DNA of 64,000 bases from Haloechinothrix_A salitolerans (GCF_039544105.1 NZ_BAABLA010000120.1); one strand, 5' to 3'. Counted from the first letter of the stretch, positions 1 through 12,020 are shown. Notes: generated by a model from the sequence alone, not told the origin. A program made the numbers and translations.

Positions 1-25
1 ACTCCTCCGCTGGTGGCTTGGGGCA

Positions 26-57
26 CCGAATCATTGTCACTGTGCCGCATGATTCGG
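26..57. terminator. Hairpin at window start, possible terminator of an upstream gene
   Basis: A perfect 9-bp inverted repeat (ccgaatcat at 26-34, atgattcgg at 49-57) is separated by 14 bases. No T-run follows, so it could be a terminator of a gene outside the window or an operator. The rest of 1-280 shows no convincing gene. Confidence 0.3.
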
Positions 58-280
58 CCGGGTCACAGAGTCTTGGCACGGTAAACGCCTCGGCGTCACG
101 ACACGCGTAGGAAACGCCCGCCGCGTGCGGAAAAACACGCGGTCGGGGAATCGTGTCGTCCAGTTGGCCCGCTATGAGTGTCACACCGCTCACGGGATTC
201 GACGTCGGCGCACCGCTCGAGGGCGGGGTCGGTACCGTCCAGATGCCAGGCTGATCGGACGGAGGAGGAAAGCCACGGTG

Positions 281-1195
281 ATGCGACGGGCTGGGGTGCT
301 GGTCGTTAGCGTGCTGCTGGCTCTGCTTACCGGCTGCGAACCAGGGGACGGCGATGCCGTGGCGACCCCGACCAGTACGGTGCCGGGTCTTGAAGCGCAC
401 ACGGACGTCCTTGAGTTGGTCAGGGCGGCGGACGATGCCGCGAAACGGCGCGGTACGGCGCTGTTCGCGCTGAGCGATGGTGGTGCCATCCACGGTGATG
501 GCGACGCGCTACCCCGGCCGGATGGTGCGCCCCACCCTGGCGCCGCGCCGAGGAAGCCAATTGGCGCTGGGCGGCTGGCCTACCGGGATGGAGGTGTCGA
601 CATCCTGGTCAGGACGCTCCAACGCGAGGAGAACATCGAGTTCCGCGCGGTCGGTGACGCGGTATTCGTGCAGCCGATCGGCAGGCTGGTACCCATCGCG
701 CGAGGTATGCCGTGGGTCAGGCTGGCCGCGATGGTGCGGCGACCACTACCACGGATCCTCGGTCCCGAGATGGTCCACGCGCCGAGCATCGTCGACCCGA
801 CGCACACGTTCGACCTCCTCGTCGCGGCAGGCACCATCGTGAGCAGCGAGCGAGCGATGCTGGGCGATACCAAGGTCACCCAGTACGACATCGAGCTCGA
901 CATCGAGCGGCTCGCCGAGCACATCCGGCTCAGCTCGGCGGGGCAGCCGAGAGCGGCGCTGCTGACGGCGCTGCGCACACTCGTTGACCAGGGAACGACG
1001 ACCGCGCCCGTCACCCTGCTGCTAGATCGCCACGACCTGCCGCGCCGCGTCCGGCTACTCAACATCGCGGCCCTGCCGACGCGTGGCCCCGATGCCGAGG
1101 ACCTGCCGATGCTCACCGTGAACTACCGCGACTGGGGCAAGCCAGTCGCCGTGGCGCCGCCGCCTCCGGGATCCGTCGCCACCGTGCCACGCTGA
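281..1195 (+). CDS. LppX/LprG-like lipoprotein
   Basis: This is a predicted 304-residue lipoprotein. The ATG at 281 was chosen because a strong GGAGGAGG ribosome site lies at 261-268 and the protein then begins with a short basic stretch, a hydrophobic segment and the lipobox LLTGC; longer in-frame starts would bury that signal. The C-terminal end carries a Y-x-x-WG-x-PV-x-V pattern followed by PP, which is also present in the lipoprotein at 18111-18980, so the two are probably distant paralogues of the LppX/LprAFG fold. Members of that family bind acylated lipids at the outer face of the membrane; for this protein the cargo is unknown. It lies 36 bp upstream of tmk and may be cotranscribed with it. 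Confidence 0.75.
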   Translation: MRRAGVLVVSVLLALLTGCEPGDGDAVATPTSTVPGLEAHTDVLELVRAADDAAKRRGTALFALSDGGAIHGDGDALPRPDGAPHPGAAPRKPIGAGRLAYRDGGVDILVRTLQREENIEFRAVGDAVFVQPIGRLVPIARGMPWVRLAAMVRRPLPRILGPEMVHAPSIVDPTHTFDLLVAAGTIVSSERAMLGDTKVTQYDIELDIERLAEHIRLSSAGQPRAALLTALRTLVDQGTTTAPVTLLLDRHDLPRRVRLLNIAALPTRGPDAEDLPMLTVNYRDWGKPVAVAPPPPGSVATVPR

Positions 1196-1231
1196 TTCCG
1201 GTGTGCGGTACTGCCGCTAGGGTGACTCGGC

Positions 1232-1867
1232 GTGGGCAAGCTGATCGTGATCGAGGGCCTTGACGGCGCGGGTAAGAACACGCTCGCCCGCGCCGTCACC
1301 GAGGAGCTGACGGCGCGTGGCGCGCACGTGATCGGCAGGGCGTTTCCCCGCTATGGCGAGGATATCCACGCCGATCTCGCGCGGGACGGGCTACACGGCA
1401 GGCTCGGGGATCTCACCGAGTCGGTTAACGGCATGGCCCTGCTGTTCGCGCTCGACCGGCGTGCGGCGGCCGATCAGCTGCGCGCCGACCTTGACCGCGC
1501 CGACGTCGTGCTCGTCGACCGCTACGTCGCGTCCAACGCCGCCTATGGGGCCGCGCGGCTGCACCAGGACGCCGACGGCGAGATCGTCGAATGGGTACGT
1601 GCGCTGGAAATCGACCGGTTCGGCATCCCGGTGCCTGACGAGCAGATCCTGCTGCGGGTACCGGTGGCGGTCGCCGCCGACAGGGCACGCTCACGAGAGT
1701 CCACTGATGCGACGCGCGCCCGCGACAGCTACGAGTCGGATGACTCGCTGCAAACCCGCTGCGGACGAGTCTACGAGCAGCTCGCGGACCGGGGTTGGCT
1801 CTCGCCGTGGCGGGTCGTCGACGGCGTGGGGCAGGTGGACGCGGCGTCACTGGTCGCCGCGTTCTGA
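1232..1867 (+). CDS. tmk: Thymidylate kinase
   Basis: The 211-residue protein phosphorylates dTMP to dTDP in the cytosol, a step of DNA precursor synthesis. Visible motifs are the P-loop GLDGAGKNT at residues 9-17, FPRY at 38-41, the DRY motif at 96-98 followed by VASNAAY, and a LID-like DSYESDD segment. The Asn after the P-loop lysine replaces the usual Ser/Thr; a non-standard residue there is also known in the mycobacterial enzyme. The start is GTG at 1232. Its place directly before mtrA is the arrangement known in mycobacteria. Confidence 0.93.
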   Translation: MGKLIVIEGLDGAGKNTLARAVTEELTARGAHVIGRAFPRYGEDIHADLARDGLHGRLGDLTESVNGMALLFALDRRAAADQLRADLDRADVVLVDRYVASNAAYGAARLHQDADGEIVEWVRALEIDRFGIPVPDEQILLRVPVAVAADRARSRESTDATRARDSYESDDSLQTRCGRVYEQLADRGWLSPWRVVDGVGQVDAASLVAAF

Positions 1868-1988
1868 TCACGCCGTTACCGGCCCCCATACCTCCGATCG
1901 GGCTAAAGCGTCGCTGATCTTGGACACAAAGCGGCCGTATCGCCGGGTCGCGCGGCGTAACACTGACCGATAGTGCGAACATGAACGC

Positions 1989-2666
1989 ATGAAGGCACGT
2001 GTTCTCGTAGTGGACGACGACCCCGCACTCGCCGAAATGCTCACGATCGTGCTTCGCGGTGAGGGGTTCGACACCGCGGTGGTCGCGGACGGGTCGCGCG
2101 CGATGACCGCGTTTCGCGAGTTCAAGCCCGACCTGGTGCTGCTCGACCTGATGCTACCTGGCATGAACGGCATCGACGTCTGCAAGGCGATCCGCGCCGA
2201 GTCCGGCATTCCCGTCGTGATGCTGACCGCCAAGAGCGACACCGTCGACGTCGTGCTTGGGCTGGAGTCCGGTGCCGATGATTACGTCGTCAAGCCGTTC
2301 AAACCGAAGGAACTGGTCGCGCGAGTGCGCGCGCGGCTGCGCCGAACGGAGGCCGAGCCCGCCGAGACGCTGAGCATCGGCGACCTGAGCATCGATGTGC
2401 CCGGCCACGAGGTGACCCGCGACGGTGAGCCGATCGCGCTGACCCCGCTCGAGTTCGATCTACTCGTCGCCCTCGCCCGCAAGCCGCGCCAGGTGTTCAC
2501 CCGCGAAGTCCTGCTCGAGCAGGTGTGGGGCTACCGCCACGCCGCCGACACTAGGCTGGTGAACGTGCATGTACAGCGGCTGCGTTCGAAGGTGGAGCGC
2601 GACCCGGAACACCCCGAGGTCGTGCTCACGGTGCGTGGCGTCGGATATAAGGCGGGCCCGCCGTAA
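1989..2666 (+). CDS. mtrA: Response regulator MtrA
   Basis: This 225-residue OmpR/PhoB-type response regulator has a receiver domain (about residues 1-118) with the acidic pocket at D9-D11, the phospho-acceptor D53 in LLDLMLPG, T80 and K102. A winged-helix DNA-binding domain follows from about residue 125, including the recognition region GYRHAADTRLVNVHVQRLRSKVE. In actinobacteria MtrA controls cell division, replication and cell-wall genes and is usually essential. The next gene, mtrB, begins on the base after the mtrA stop codon, so the pair is translationally linked. An ATG at 1981 is out of frame and not used. Confidence 0.96.
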   Translation: MKARVLVVDDDPALAEMLTIVLRGEGFDTAVVADGSRAMTAFREFKPDLVLLDLMLPGMNGIDVCKAIRAESGIPVVMLTAKSDTVDVVLGLESGADDYVVKPFKPKELVARVRARLRRTEAEPAETLSIGDLSIDVPGHEVTRDGEPIALTPLEFDLLVALARKPRQVFTREVLLEQVWGYRHAADTRLVNVHVQRLRSKVERDPEHPEVVLTVRGVGYKAGPP

Positions 2667-4547
2667 GTGAGACAGCGGATTACCTCGCTTCGTGAAGCGA
2701 TCACGTCGTTGACGGGCCGGGTCGTCACCTTCTGGCGAAACACGGCAGCCGCCATCGGTGAGCGCTGGCGTAGTTCGCTGCAGTTCAAGGTCACCGTCTC
2801 GACGCTCGCGCTGTCGACGGCGGTGGTGTTCGTGCTGGTCATGCTGTTGCAGTACCAGATAGCCGAGCGGTTGCTCGACACCAAACGGCGTGCGGCGATC
2901 GCGCAAACGCGTGCCGTGCTCGCGACGGCGGAATCCGAGCTGGAAGGCATCGACGCCAATCCGGAGACGCTGCGGGAACGTCTCGAACAGGCGAGCAGGA
3001 AGATCACCAGCTCCTCACCGGCCGCGCACGAACTGGAGGGTTCGTCGGCGGGTGCGTTCGAGCCGGTGATCGCCAGCGGTGACCGCTCTTACCAGGGTGG
3101 TGGTCGTCCCGCGACGCCGGACGAGTCGATCTTCGTTGGCAGCTACGGGAACGTGCCGACCGCCCTGCGCGACTTCGTCGAGCAGGGCAGGGAAGCCGAG
3201 CAGATTCACACCGTTGACGGCACCACGTATCTGATCATCGGCGCGCCGATCACGACCAACGCGCGCCCGCTGCAGCTGTACCTGTTGTTCCCGCTCAGCA
3301 CGGAGCAGAACACGGTCAGCACCGTGCAGAACACGCTCATCGCCGGCGCCGCCGTGCTGCTGTTGCTGCTCGCCGGTATCGCCAACCTTGTCACGCGCCA
3401 GGTCGTGCTGCCCGTACGCAGGGCGGCCAACGCCGCTGTCCGGTTCGCGGAGGGTGACCTGGACAAACGCCTCGCCGTTGTCGGCTCGGACGACCTGTCC
3501 AAGCTGGCGCGGTCCTACAACGAGATGGCGGAGAGCATCCAGACGCAGATTCGGCAGCTCGAGGAGTTCGGCCAGTTGCAGCGCCGGTTCACCTCAGACG
3601 TCTCACACGAGCTGCGTACGCCGCTGACCACGGTGCGGATGGCCGCCGACGTGCTCCATGCCTCACGGGAGCAGTTTCCGCCCGGTCTTGCCCGCTCCGC
3701 GGAGCTGCTCGCCGACGAGCTGGATCGGTTCGAGGCGCTCCTCGGCGACCTGCTCGAGATCAGCAGGCTCGACGCGGGTGTCGAGGAGCTGACCGCCGAG
3801 GTCGTCGACGTGCGCGCCATCGTCGAACGGGTGCGCGAGCAGGTGAAGGTGCTCGCCGGGTCGGCGGGCAGTGAGGTCGAGCTTGACCTGCCAGCGGACG
3901 AGGCCGTCGCCGAGATCGACGCGCGCAGGGTTGAGCGGATTCTGCGTAACCTGGTCGCGAACGCCGTTGACCATGGCGAGGGGCAACCGGTCAGGGTGAC
4001 GCTTGGTGTGAACGACGATGCCGTCGCCATCACGGTGCGCGACTACGGTGTCGGGCTGCGACAAGGCGAAGAGGACCTGGTGTTCAACCGGTTCTGGCGT
4101 GCCGACCCTTCCCGGAACCGGCGCACCGGTGGTACCGGGCTCGGCCTCGCGATCAGCCAGGAGGACGCGCGGCTACACGGTGGGGAGCTCGAAGCCTGGG
4201 GCGCGTACGGCTATGGTGCGTGTTTCCGGCTCACGCTGCCGAGGGAACAGGGCGTCGAACTGACGGACCTGACGGTGAGCCCCATCGGGCTGCCGCCTGA
4301 CCCGCCCGAGCTGCCGAGTGAGGACGGGCAGCCGTCCGACGACGCCGTCACACGTGCCCACGCCGATGCGGAGGATGCCCACACCGCGGCCGCGGAATGG
4401 CATGAGGAGGGTCTCCGGGGTGCCGGCACCGACGGCACGGACGGTGCTGACGGCACGGACGGTGCTGACGGCACGGACGGTGCGGATGACTCCGAGGCCC
4501 CGGAAGCGGAGCGGGCGCGCGGCGACCGCGAGGAGGTGAACCGATGA
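2667..4547 (+). CDS. mtrB: Sensor histidine kinase MtrB
   Basis: This 626-residue membrane kinase is the partner of MtrA. Transmembrane helices lie near residues 43-62 and 223-243 and flank an extracellular sensor domain. A HAMP domain, a HisKA dimerization domain with phospho-acceptor H314 in SHELRTPL, and a HATPase domain (N428/N432 N-box, later GGTGLGLAI) follow. The GTG start directly abuts the mtrA stop. The end overlaps lpqB by 4 bases (ATGA). The C-terminal tail beyond the kinase core is long, acidic and contains a DNA-level tandem repeat that encodes Gly-Thr-Asp-Gly-Ala-Asp units, a low-complexity extension that family members need not share. Confidence 0.95.
   Translation: MRQRITSLREAITSLTGRVVTFWRNTAAAIGERWRSSLQFKVTVSTLALSTAVVFVLVMLLQYQIAERLLDTKRRAAIAQTRAVLATAESELEGIDANPETLRERLEQASRKITSSSPAAHELEGSSAGAFEPVIASGDRSYQGGGRPATPDESIFVGSYGNVPTALRDFVEQGREAEQIHTVDGTTYLIIGAPITTNARPLQLYLLFPLSTEQNTVSTVQNTLIAGAAVLLLLLAGIANLVTRQVVLPVRRAANAAVRFAEGDLDKRLAVVGSDDLSKLARSYNEMAESIQTQIRQLEEFGQLQRRFTSDVSHELRTPLTTVRMAADVLHASREQFPPGLARSAELLADELDRFEALLGDLLEISRLDAGVEELTAEVVDVRAIVERVREQVKVLAGSAGSEVELDLPADEAVAEIDARRVERILRNLVANAVDHGEGQPVRVTLGVNDDAVAITVRDYGVGLRQGEEDLVFNRFWRADPSRNRRTGGTGLGLAISQEDARLHGGELEAWGAYGYGACFRLTLPREQGVELTDLTVSPIGLPPDPPELPSEDGQPSDDAVTRAHADAEDAHTAAAEWHEEGLRGAGTDGTDGADGTDGADGTDGADDSEAPEAERARGDREEVNR
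4434..4487 (+). repeat. 18-bp tandem repeat inside the mtrB tail
   Basis: Three 18-bp units (ggcacggacggtgctgac, the third with changes at its end) run head to tail at 4434-4451, 4452-4469 and 4470-4487. They encode repeated GTDGAD hexapeptides in the disordered MtrB C-terminus. Because the unit is a multiple of three, copy number can change without breaking the frame. Confidence 0.85.
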
Positions 4548-6283
4548 CCAAGCGGTGGGTGCTGGCGGTCCTTGGCTGCGTACTGCTCGTCACGAGTGGT
4601 TGCGCGAACGTGCCCAAGGAGACGAAACCGCAGGTCATCGGTAGCGCGGACACCGCGAACACCGGGGACGCGCTCGAGGACATCCGGCCAGCGCAGGACC
4701 TGTCGCCGTACGACACCGTGCGCAAGTTCGTGCTCAGCGCCCAAGCCGCGACCGACTACAAGGAAGCGCGGCTGTACCTGGCGAAGAACGTCGCCGACGA
4801 CTGGCAGCCGAGCTCGAGCCTCGTCATCCTGCGAGACCAGTTCAGCACGCTGCCGGTCGACGCGGAGCGCCAGCCAGAAGACCCGGACGAGACGATCATC
4901 CGGCTGCGAGGCCGCAAAATTGGCGCGCTTGGATCGGACAACGCTTTCATCCCAGGCGGCGGGACGTACGAGATCGAGATCTCGTTGCGGCGCACGCCAG
5001 GCAACCGGCAGTGGCGCATCGTCGATCCGCCCGCCGAGATGATCACCACCGAGTCGCAGTTCGTGGAGAACTACTACCAGCTTCCGCTGTACTTCTTCGC
5101 GCCGGACAGCGCGGTGCGAGTGCCTGACCCCCGCTACGTGCTCGCCCAACCGCGCGAGGGGTTGCCAGGCAGGATCGTCGATACCTTGTTGCAGGGGCCG
5201 TCCGACGCGCTCGCCACCGCGGTGCGCAACCCGCTGGAGAAAGCCAGCCTCGACACCAACGTAACGGTCAATGAGGATGGCGCGCTCGAGGTGCCGCTGA
5301 CCGGTGTCGCCGGTGAGAGTGCCGCGACAAGGCGGTTGATGGCGTTCCAGCTGGTGATGTCGCTCGACGCGGTGGCGACCAACCGGATCCGGCTGCTCTC
5401 CGACGGCCAGGATCTCGTGCCCGGCCGCAGGGATTGGCGCATCACCGACGTCCCACCGGTACACGCCACGGTGTCGGCGAACCTCTCAGGTCTCGCCTTG
5501 AGCGGCAACCAGGTGGTGCGGCTCGACGACTCGGACCCGCTCGCGGGGCCAGCGGGGTCAGGCGCCTACGACGTGCGGTCCGCGGCGCAGTCCGTCGACG
5601 GCGGCAGGCTCGCCGTCGTCGAGAACGCGCGCAAGCGTGTGCGGCTGCGAGTCGGCCCGACGGAGGACGTGCTGTCGATCGTGGACCTCGACGCGAAACG
5701 GATGACCCGCCCGACATGGCGGCCATCCTCCTCAGACGACAATCCCAGCAACGAGGTCTGGACGGTTACCGACAGGAAGAAGGTCGTCCGCGTCACCCTG
5801 ACGCTGGACGGCACGTGGCAGGCGCAGCAGGTCGACGACAGCGCGCTGCAGGGCTTCGGTCCCATTACGGCGCTGCGGCTGTCCCGCGACGGCACTCGCG
5901 CCGCTATCGTCGCGGACCACAAGCTCATCGTCGCGTCGGTGGTCCGCACGTCGGACGGTGTCCGGCTGCGTGCGCCACGCATCCTGCAGCCCGAGACGTT
6001 GACCGACGTGATCGACGTCGACTGGCAGGCGCAGGACGCGCTGGTCGTGGCCACTGAATCCTCGATATCGCCGGTCGTGCGGGTGCCGGTGGACGGCTTC
6101 GGCATGGAGAGCTACACGACGTCCAACCTCGAGCCACCGGTGAGCGCGGTGACCGGCGCGCCAGGTAGGCCGGTCGTCGCCGCCAACGACGGCGGCCTGT
6201 GGCAGACCTCTGATCTCGCCGAGGTCTGGCGGCAGAGCTCGCGGGACCAGAGCCTGCTGAGCTCGCCGTTTTATCCCGGCTAA
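4544..6283 (+). CDS. lpqB: Lipoprotein LpqB, MtrB accessory factor
   Basis: This 579-residue lipoprotein has a signal peptide ending in the lipobox VTSGC with the lipidated Cys at residue 20. An N-terminal GerMN-type region and a C-terminal beta-propeller-like half rich in DG repeats follow, as known for LpqB. In mycobacteria LpqB sits on the outer side of the membrane and tunes MtrB activity. The ATG overlaps the mtrB stop by 4 bases and is preceded by AGGAGGTGA, so the three genes form one operon. Length and order match the family. Confidence 0.93.
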   Translation: MTKRWVLAVLGCVLLVTSGCANVPKETKPQVIGSADTANTGDALEDIRPAQDLSPYDTVRKFVLSAQAATDYKEARLYLAKNVADDWQPSSSLVILRDQFSTLPVDAERQPEDPDETIIRLRGRKIGALGSDNAFIPGGGTYEIEISLRRTPGNRQWRIVDPPAEMITTESQFVENYYQLPLYFFAPDSAVRVPDPRYVLAQPREGLPGRIVDTLLQGPSDALATAVRNPLEKASLDTNVTVNEDGALEVPLTGVAGESAATRRLMAFQLVMSLDAVATNRIRLLSDGQDLVPGRRDWRITDVPPVHATVSANLSGLALSGNQVVRLDDSDPLAGPAGSGAYDVRSAAQSVDGGRLAVVENARKRVRLRVGPTEDVLSIVDLDAKRMTRPTWRPSSSDDNPSNEVWTVTDRKKVVRVTLTLDGTWQAQQVDDSALQGFGPITALRLSRDGTRAAIVADHKLIVASVVRTSDGVRLRAPRILQPETLTDVIDVDWQAQDALVVATESSISPVVRVPVDGFGMESYTTSNLEPPVSAVTGAPGRPVVAANDGGLWQTSDLAEVWRQSSRDQSLLSSPFYPG

Positions 6284-6314
6284 GACTGTCGGGGGCACCT
6301 GGCAGGCTGCTGGC

Positions 6315-6977
6315 GTGAGACTGCCAGCACCGCTCGATCACGCGCTTGATTTGTTGCTGCCGCCGGTGTGCGCCGGATGCGGTGTATCCGGCGCGGCATG
6401 CTGCTCTGGCTGTCAGCGGCTGCTGACGTCGCCGTTCCCGGTGCCATGCCCTAGCGGGGCGCCCGCGTACGCCTTGGCCCGCTATCAGGGCGTGCCGCGG
6501 CGGCTGGTGCTCGCCTACAAGGAACGAGGACGTCGGGACCTCGCGCCAACGCTTGGCGCGTCGCTCGGTGCCGTGTTGCCCGCTGTCATCGGCGACAAGC
6601 CGGAGTGCTGTCTCGTACCCGCGCCGTCGCGGCGTGCGGCGGCGAGAGCGCGGGGCGGCCAGCATATCTCGCGGCTGGCGCGGCACTGTGCATCACGAGC
6701 GGCGGAATTGGGTATCCGAGCAACCGTCGCGCCGGCACTGCGGCTGGCGTCGGACGCCGAGGACGCCGTCGGTCTCGATCCGGCGACGCGCGCGGCGAAT
6801 CTGGCGGGCCGGGTGCTGCCGGTGCCCGCCGCGCTGCCCCCGGCGGGCACCGGTGCGGTGCTGCTTGATGACGTCGTCACGACCGGGGCGACCGCGATGG
6901 CCTGCGAGCGCGCGCTGGCAAGGGGTGGTGTCCTGGTCATCGCCGTGCTGGCGCTGACGTCGCCCCGGCTGCCGTAA
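6315..6977 (+). CDS. ComF family phosphoribosyltransferase-like protein
   Basis: The 220-residue protein has an N-terminal zinc-ribbon-like set of cysteines (C19, C22, C29/C30, C33) and a C-terminal type I phosphoribosyltransferase motif, VLLDDVVTTGATA, the PRPP-binding loop. ComF proteins act in DNA uptake in competent bacteria; in actinobacteria the role is not established and may be nucleotide salvage. The GTG start at 6315 lies 31 bp after lpqB, so it is probably the last gene of the mtr operon. Confidence 0.85.
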   Translation: MRLPAPLDHALDLLLPPVCAGCGVSGAACCSGCQRLLTSPFPVPCPSGAPAYALARYQGVPRRLVLAYKERGRRDLAPTLGASLGAVLPAVIGDKPECCLVPAPSRRAAARARGGQHISRLARHCASRAAELGIRATVAPALRLASDAEDAVGLDPATRAANLAGRVLPVPAALPPAGTGAVLLDDVVTTGATAMACERALARGGVLVIAVLALTSPRLP

Positions 6978-7389
6978 CCTATCCCCCTCCCGAGTGAAGT
7001 CGAGTGATCGTCTATTCGCTCGCCCGTTCCCGGATCGGGCGGGTGTCGGTGGGAACCCTGACCACGCTGTGTGCGTTGTGAAGGTATGAGGCACCTGCTG
7101 TGTCCCGCATCACCACAGTCGGATTCGCTCGGCGTGTCGAGCGCTCTACCAGGGGGAATGTGGTCGGCATTCCGGAATGAGACCGGGCGATTCCGCCGTA
7201 TGGGCTCAGTGCCACCCGGCTGGCCCAATAACGGCGCCTCAGCCTCGATGATCGTCGCCCTCCGCAGTGGCGGCGCATTATCCCTCACCCCGCGATATCC
7301 CCCGCACCGGGGGCTGTTGTTAGCGGCGTTCTGCGGCTAACGTGCTGCGCTAACAGGGCAATACCGGCCGAAAAGGAGGTGACAAGCCC
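6978..7389. other. Long intergenic leader region before hpf
   Basis: This stretch has no gene. It holds a small hairpin at 7021-7041 (cgcccg/cgggcg) that could end the lpqB-comF transcript. It also has a perfect 12-bp palindrome cattccggaatg at 7168-7179, and a cluster of gttagc/gctaac sequences at 7319-7356, including two near-direct copies of ctgcggctaac. The cluster ends just before a perfect Shine-Dalgarno sequence at 7372-7382. It is likely the promoter and 5' leader of the hibernation-factor gene; I cannot assign a promoter with confidence. Confidence 0.4.
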
Positions 7390-7416
7390 ATGTCATTCCG
7401 GTGCCGGTGCGTGTGA
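7390..7416 (+). CDS. Possible 8-codon leader peptide upstream of hpf
   Basis: A near-perfect ribosome site (aaaggaggtga, 7372-7382) sits 7 bases before an ATG that opens a tiny frame encoding MSFRCRCV and then TGA. No longer gene uses this ribosome site: the hibernation-factor start with its own GAGGGAGG lies 127 bases downstream in another register. Two of the eight codons are cysteine, which recalls cysteine-responsive leader peptides of actinobacteria, but this role is inference only. Confidence 0.4.
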   Translation: MSFRCRCV

Positions 7417-7516
7417 CACGCCTGGTGCCTTCGTCACACGCCGGGACCCCGATCCTCACCCCGGTACCGACCAGTTCGGAATCACAGCTCACATCGTTGA
7501 GCGAGGGAGGTCGTGT

Positions 7517-8215
7517 ATGGACATCGTCGTGAAGGGCCGCAACGTGGAGATCCCCGAGCACTATCGGGTGCACGTTAGCGACAAGCTTGCCCGTCTCGAG
7601 CGCTACGACAGGAAAATCATCCGCTACGACGTCGAGCTCTTCCATGAGCCGAACCGTCGGCAACACAAGAACTGCCAGCGTGTCGAGATCACCGGGAAGG
7701 GCAAGGGTTCCCCGATCCGAGCGGAAGCACGAGCGGGCGACTTCTACGCCGCACTCGACGCGGCGGTCGCCAAGCTGGAGAACCGGATGCGGCGGATGCA
7801 CGACCGCAGGCGAGTGCATTACGGACGTCGTTGCCCCGAATCCGTCGCGGAAGCGACCTCCATCACCGCGGACAACGCGTCCGCTAATGGCACGGGCGCA
7901 CTGCCGGTGGCCAACGGCCGCCGTCCCGCGGCGCCCACCGCGGTGCTCGACGCCCCGGCGCCGGTCGAGACGCAGACGTCCGCCGAGGTCGAGGTGCCGG
8001 AACAGCGCTGGGACGACGGCGTCGTCGAGTACCAGCCGGGTCGGATCGTTCGCGAGAAGCAGCATTCGGCCGAACCCATGACGATCGATCAAGCCCTCTA
8101 CGAGATGGAGCTCGTAGGACACGACTTTTACCTCTTCAACGACGCCGACGCTGGTAAGCCAAGCGTCGTCTACCGCAGGAAGGGTTTCGACTACGGTGTG
8201 ATCCGGCTGGGCTGA
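7517..8215 (+). CDS. hpf: Long-form ribosome hibernation promoting factor
   Basis: The 232-residue protein has an N-terminal S30AE domain (MDIVVKGRNVEIPEHY onward, about residues 1-105), a variable Ala/Pro-rich linker, and the C-terminal dimerization domain of long HPF (about residues 175-232, ending in GFDYGVIRLG). The long form joins two 70S ribosomes into inactive 100S dimers or stabilizes 70S in dormancy. The ATG at 7517 was chosen for its ribosome site GAGGGAGG and because it begins at the conserved domain start; an upstream GTG at 7379 would add 46 unrelated residues. It lies between comF and secA as in mycobacteria. Confidence 0.93.
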   Translation: MDIVVKGRNVEIPEHYRVHVSDKLARLERYDRKIIRYDVELFHEPNRRQHKNCQRVEITGKGKGSPIRAEARAGDFYAALDAAVAKLENRMRRMHDRRRVHYGRRCPESVAEATSITADNASANGTGALPVANGRRPAAPTAVLDAPAPVETQTSAEVEVPEQRWDDGVVEYQPGRIVREKQHSAEPMTIDQALYEMELVGHDFYLFNDADAGKPSVVYRRKGFDYGVIRLG

Positions 8216-8270
8216 GCGCGACAGCGTCTCAAGCGACACAGTCGCGAGTCCTATTCACAGAGTCGTTACG

Positions 8271-8302
8271 GCTGCCCCGGAACTATCTGGTTCCGGGGCA
8301 GC
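8271..8302 (+). terminator. Strong rho-independent-type hairpin after hpf
   Basis: A perfect 13-bp stem (gctgccccggaac / gttccggggcagc) with a 6-base loop lies 56 bases after the hpf stop and is followed by gttgtgtt. It separates hpf from secA. Confidence 0.85.
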
Positions 8303-8464
8303 GTTGTGTTGACGGGTGTGCGTGCCGTTTCCCCGGTTGCCTACGATGGGGGTCGCGGCACGTTCACCCACCGAGACCGGCGTCAGGACAGCGCGTGACG
8401 CGAGGACGGTCCAAGCACAACCGCACACGGCAGCACACGTCACCACACAGCGAGGTCGAACCGG

Positions 8465-11281
<2,817 letters not shown>

Positions 11282-11328
11282 CGCCTCGCACGGTTCGCGC
11301 CCAGCCAGACTCGGGGCGGGCGGCGCCG

Positions 11329-11889
11329 TCAGGCCGCGCGGGGCGCGCGGCGCCGCACCGATGGCTCGAGCAGGCAGAACTCGATGACCTGCCAGCCGCC
11401 CCAGTACCTCGGGGTCAGGCAGCTGCTCGTCCCGAACGCGATCGCGTGCGTTCGCTCGTGCACGGTGGCGTTGACGTGTAACACGTGCGCGCCGTCCCTG
11501 CCGCAATGCACCCGGTTGACCACGAAATGCCGTCCGAGCTCAGGTCGTGGGTCGGTGAGGAGTCGCTGTCGTAGCGGCTCGCTGAGGCGGTCCCGCAGCG
11601 CGTGGGGCGGGCGTCTGCCCGCCGCGAGCTCGACGATGGCCGTGACGAGTTGGATGAGTTCGATGTCGCACGGCCGCTCGTGCGCGCCGCTCGGCGTTGG
11701 CCTGTGCGATTCCGGCATTCCGGGTGCGTGCTCGCCGCATAGCGGCAGCGTGAGCTGATTCCCGTTGTCTCGTGGCGCTGTCGGTGGCGAACCGGCTGGC
11801 GGGGCTGGCGCGGTTGGCGATGGCGCGGGCTCATACGGCGCGAGCGGCCGGACGATGGCGATGGCGCGGCTGGTATTCCGCTGGGGCAC
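11329..11889 (-). CDS. Rv3235-family (DUF6459-like) protein
   Basis: A 186-residue protein is read from GTG at 11889, with AAGGGGG just upstream. The first 70 residues are Pro/Ala-rich. The C-terminal half (IQLVTAIVELAAGRRPPHALRDRL, then an alternating beta region ending in the conserved YWGGWQVIEFCLLEP) matches what I recall of the Rv3235 family. The function is unknown. In M. tuberculosis the homologue lies between secA1 and the tgs3-Rv3231c pair, the same setting as here. It is convergent with secA, with no obvious terminator in the 47-bp gap. Confidence 0.75.
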   Translation of the reverse strand: MPQRNTSRAIAIVRPLAPYEPAPSPTAPAPPAGSPPTAPRDNGNQLTLPLCGEHAPGMPESHRPTPSGAHERPCDIELIQLVTAIVELAAGRRPPHALRDRLSEPLRQRLLTDPRPELGRHFVVNRVHCGRDGAHVLHVNATVHERTHAIAFGTSSCLTPRYWGGWQVIEFCLLEPSVRRRAPRAA

Positions 11890-12020
11890 GCGCGAGACCC
11901 CCTTTCGGCTCGGTGGTCGACCTTTCAGTACACAGTGAGGGCTGACCGAGGCTGATCAGGACGAGAATGACCCGTGTGGGTGGTCGCGGCGGAGTGCGGC
12001 GGTGGGCGGGTGCTGGCGAC

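Noticed and set aside
4211..5464. 417-residue minus-strand frame opposite mtrB-lpqB
   Set aside because: Antisense shadow of two certain genes, with an Arg/Ser/Ala-biased composition.
7157..7180. SigR-type promoter before hpf (gggaat at about 7154-7160)
   Set aside because: No GTT at 16-18 bases; the sequence is instead part of a cattccggaatg palindrome.
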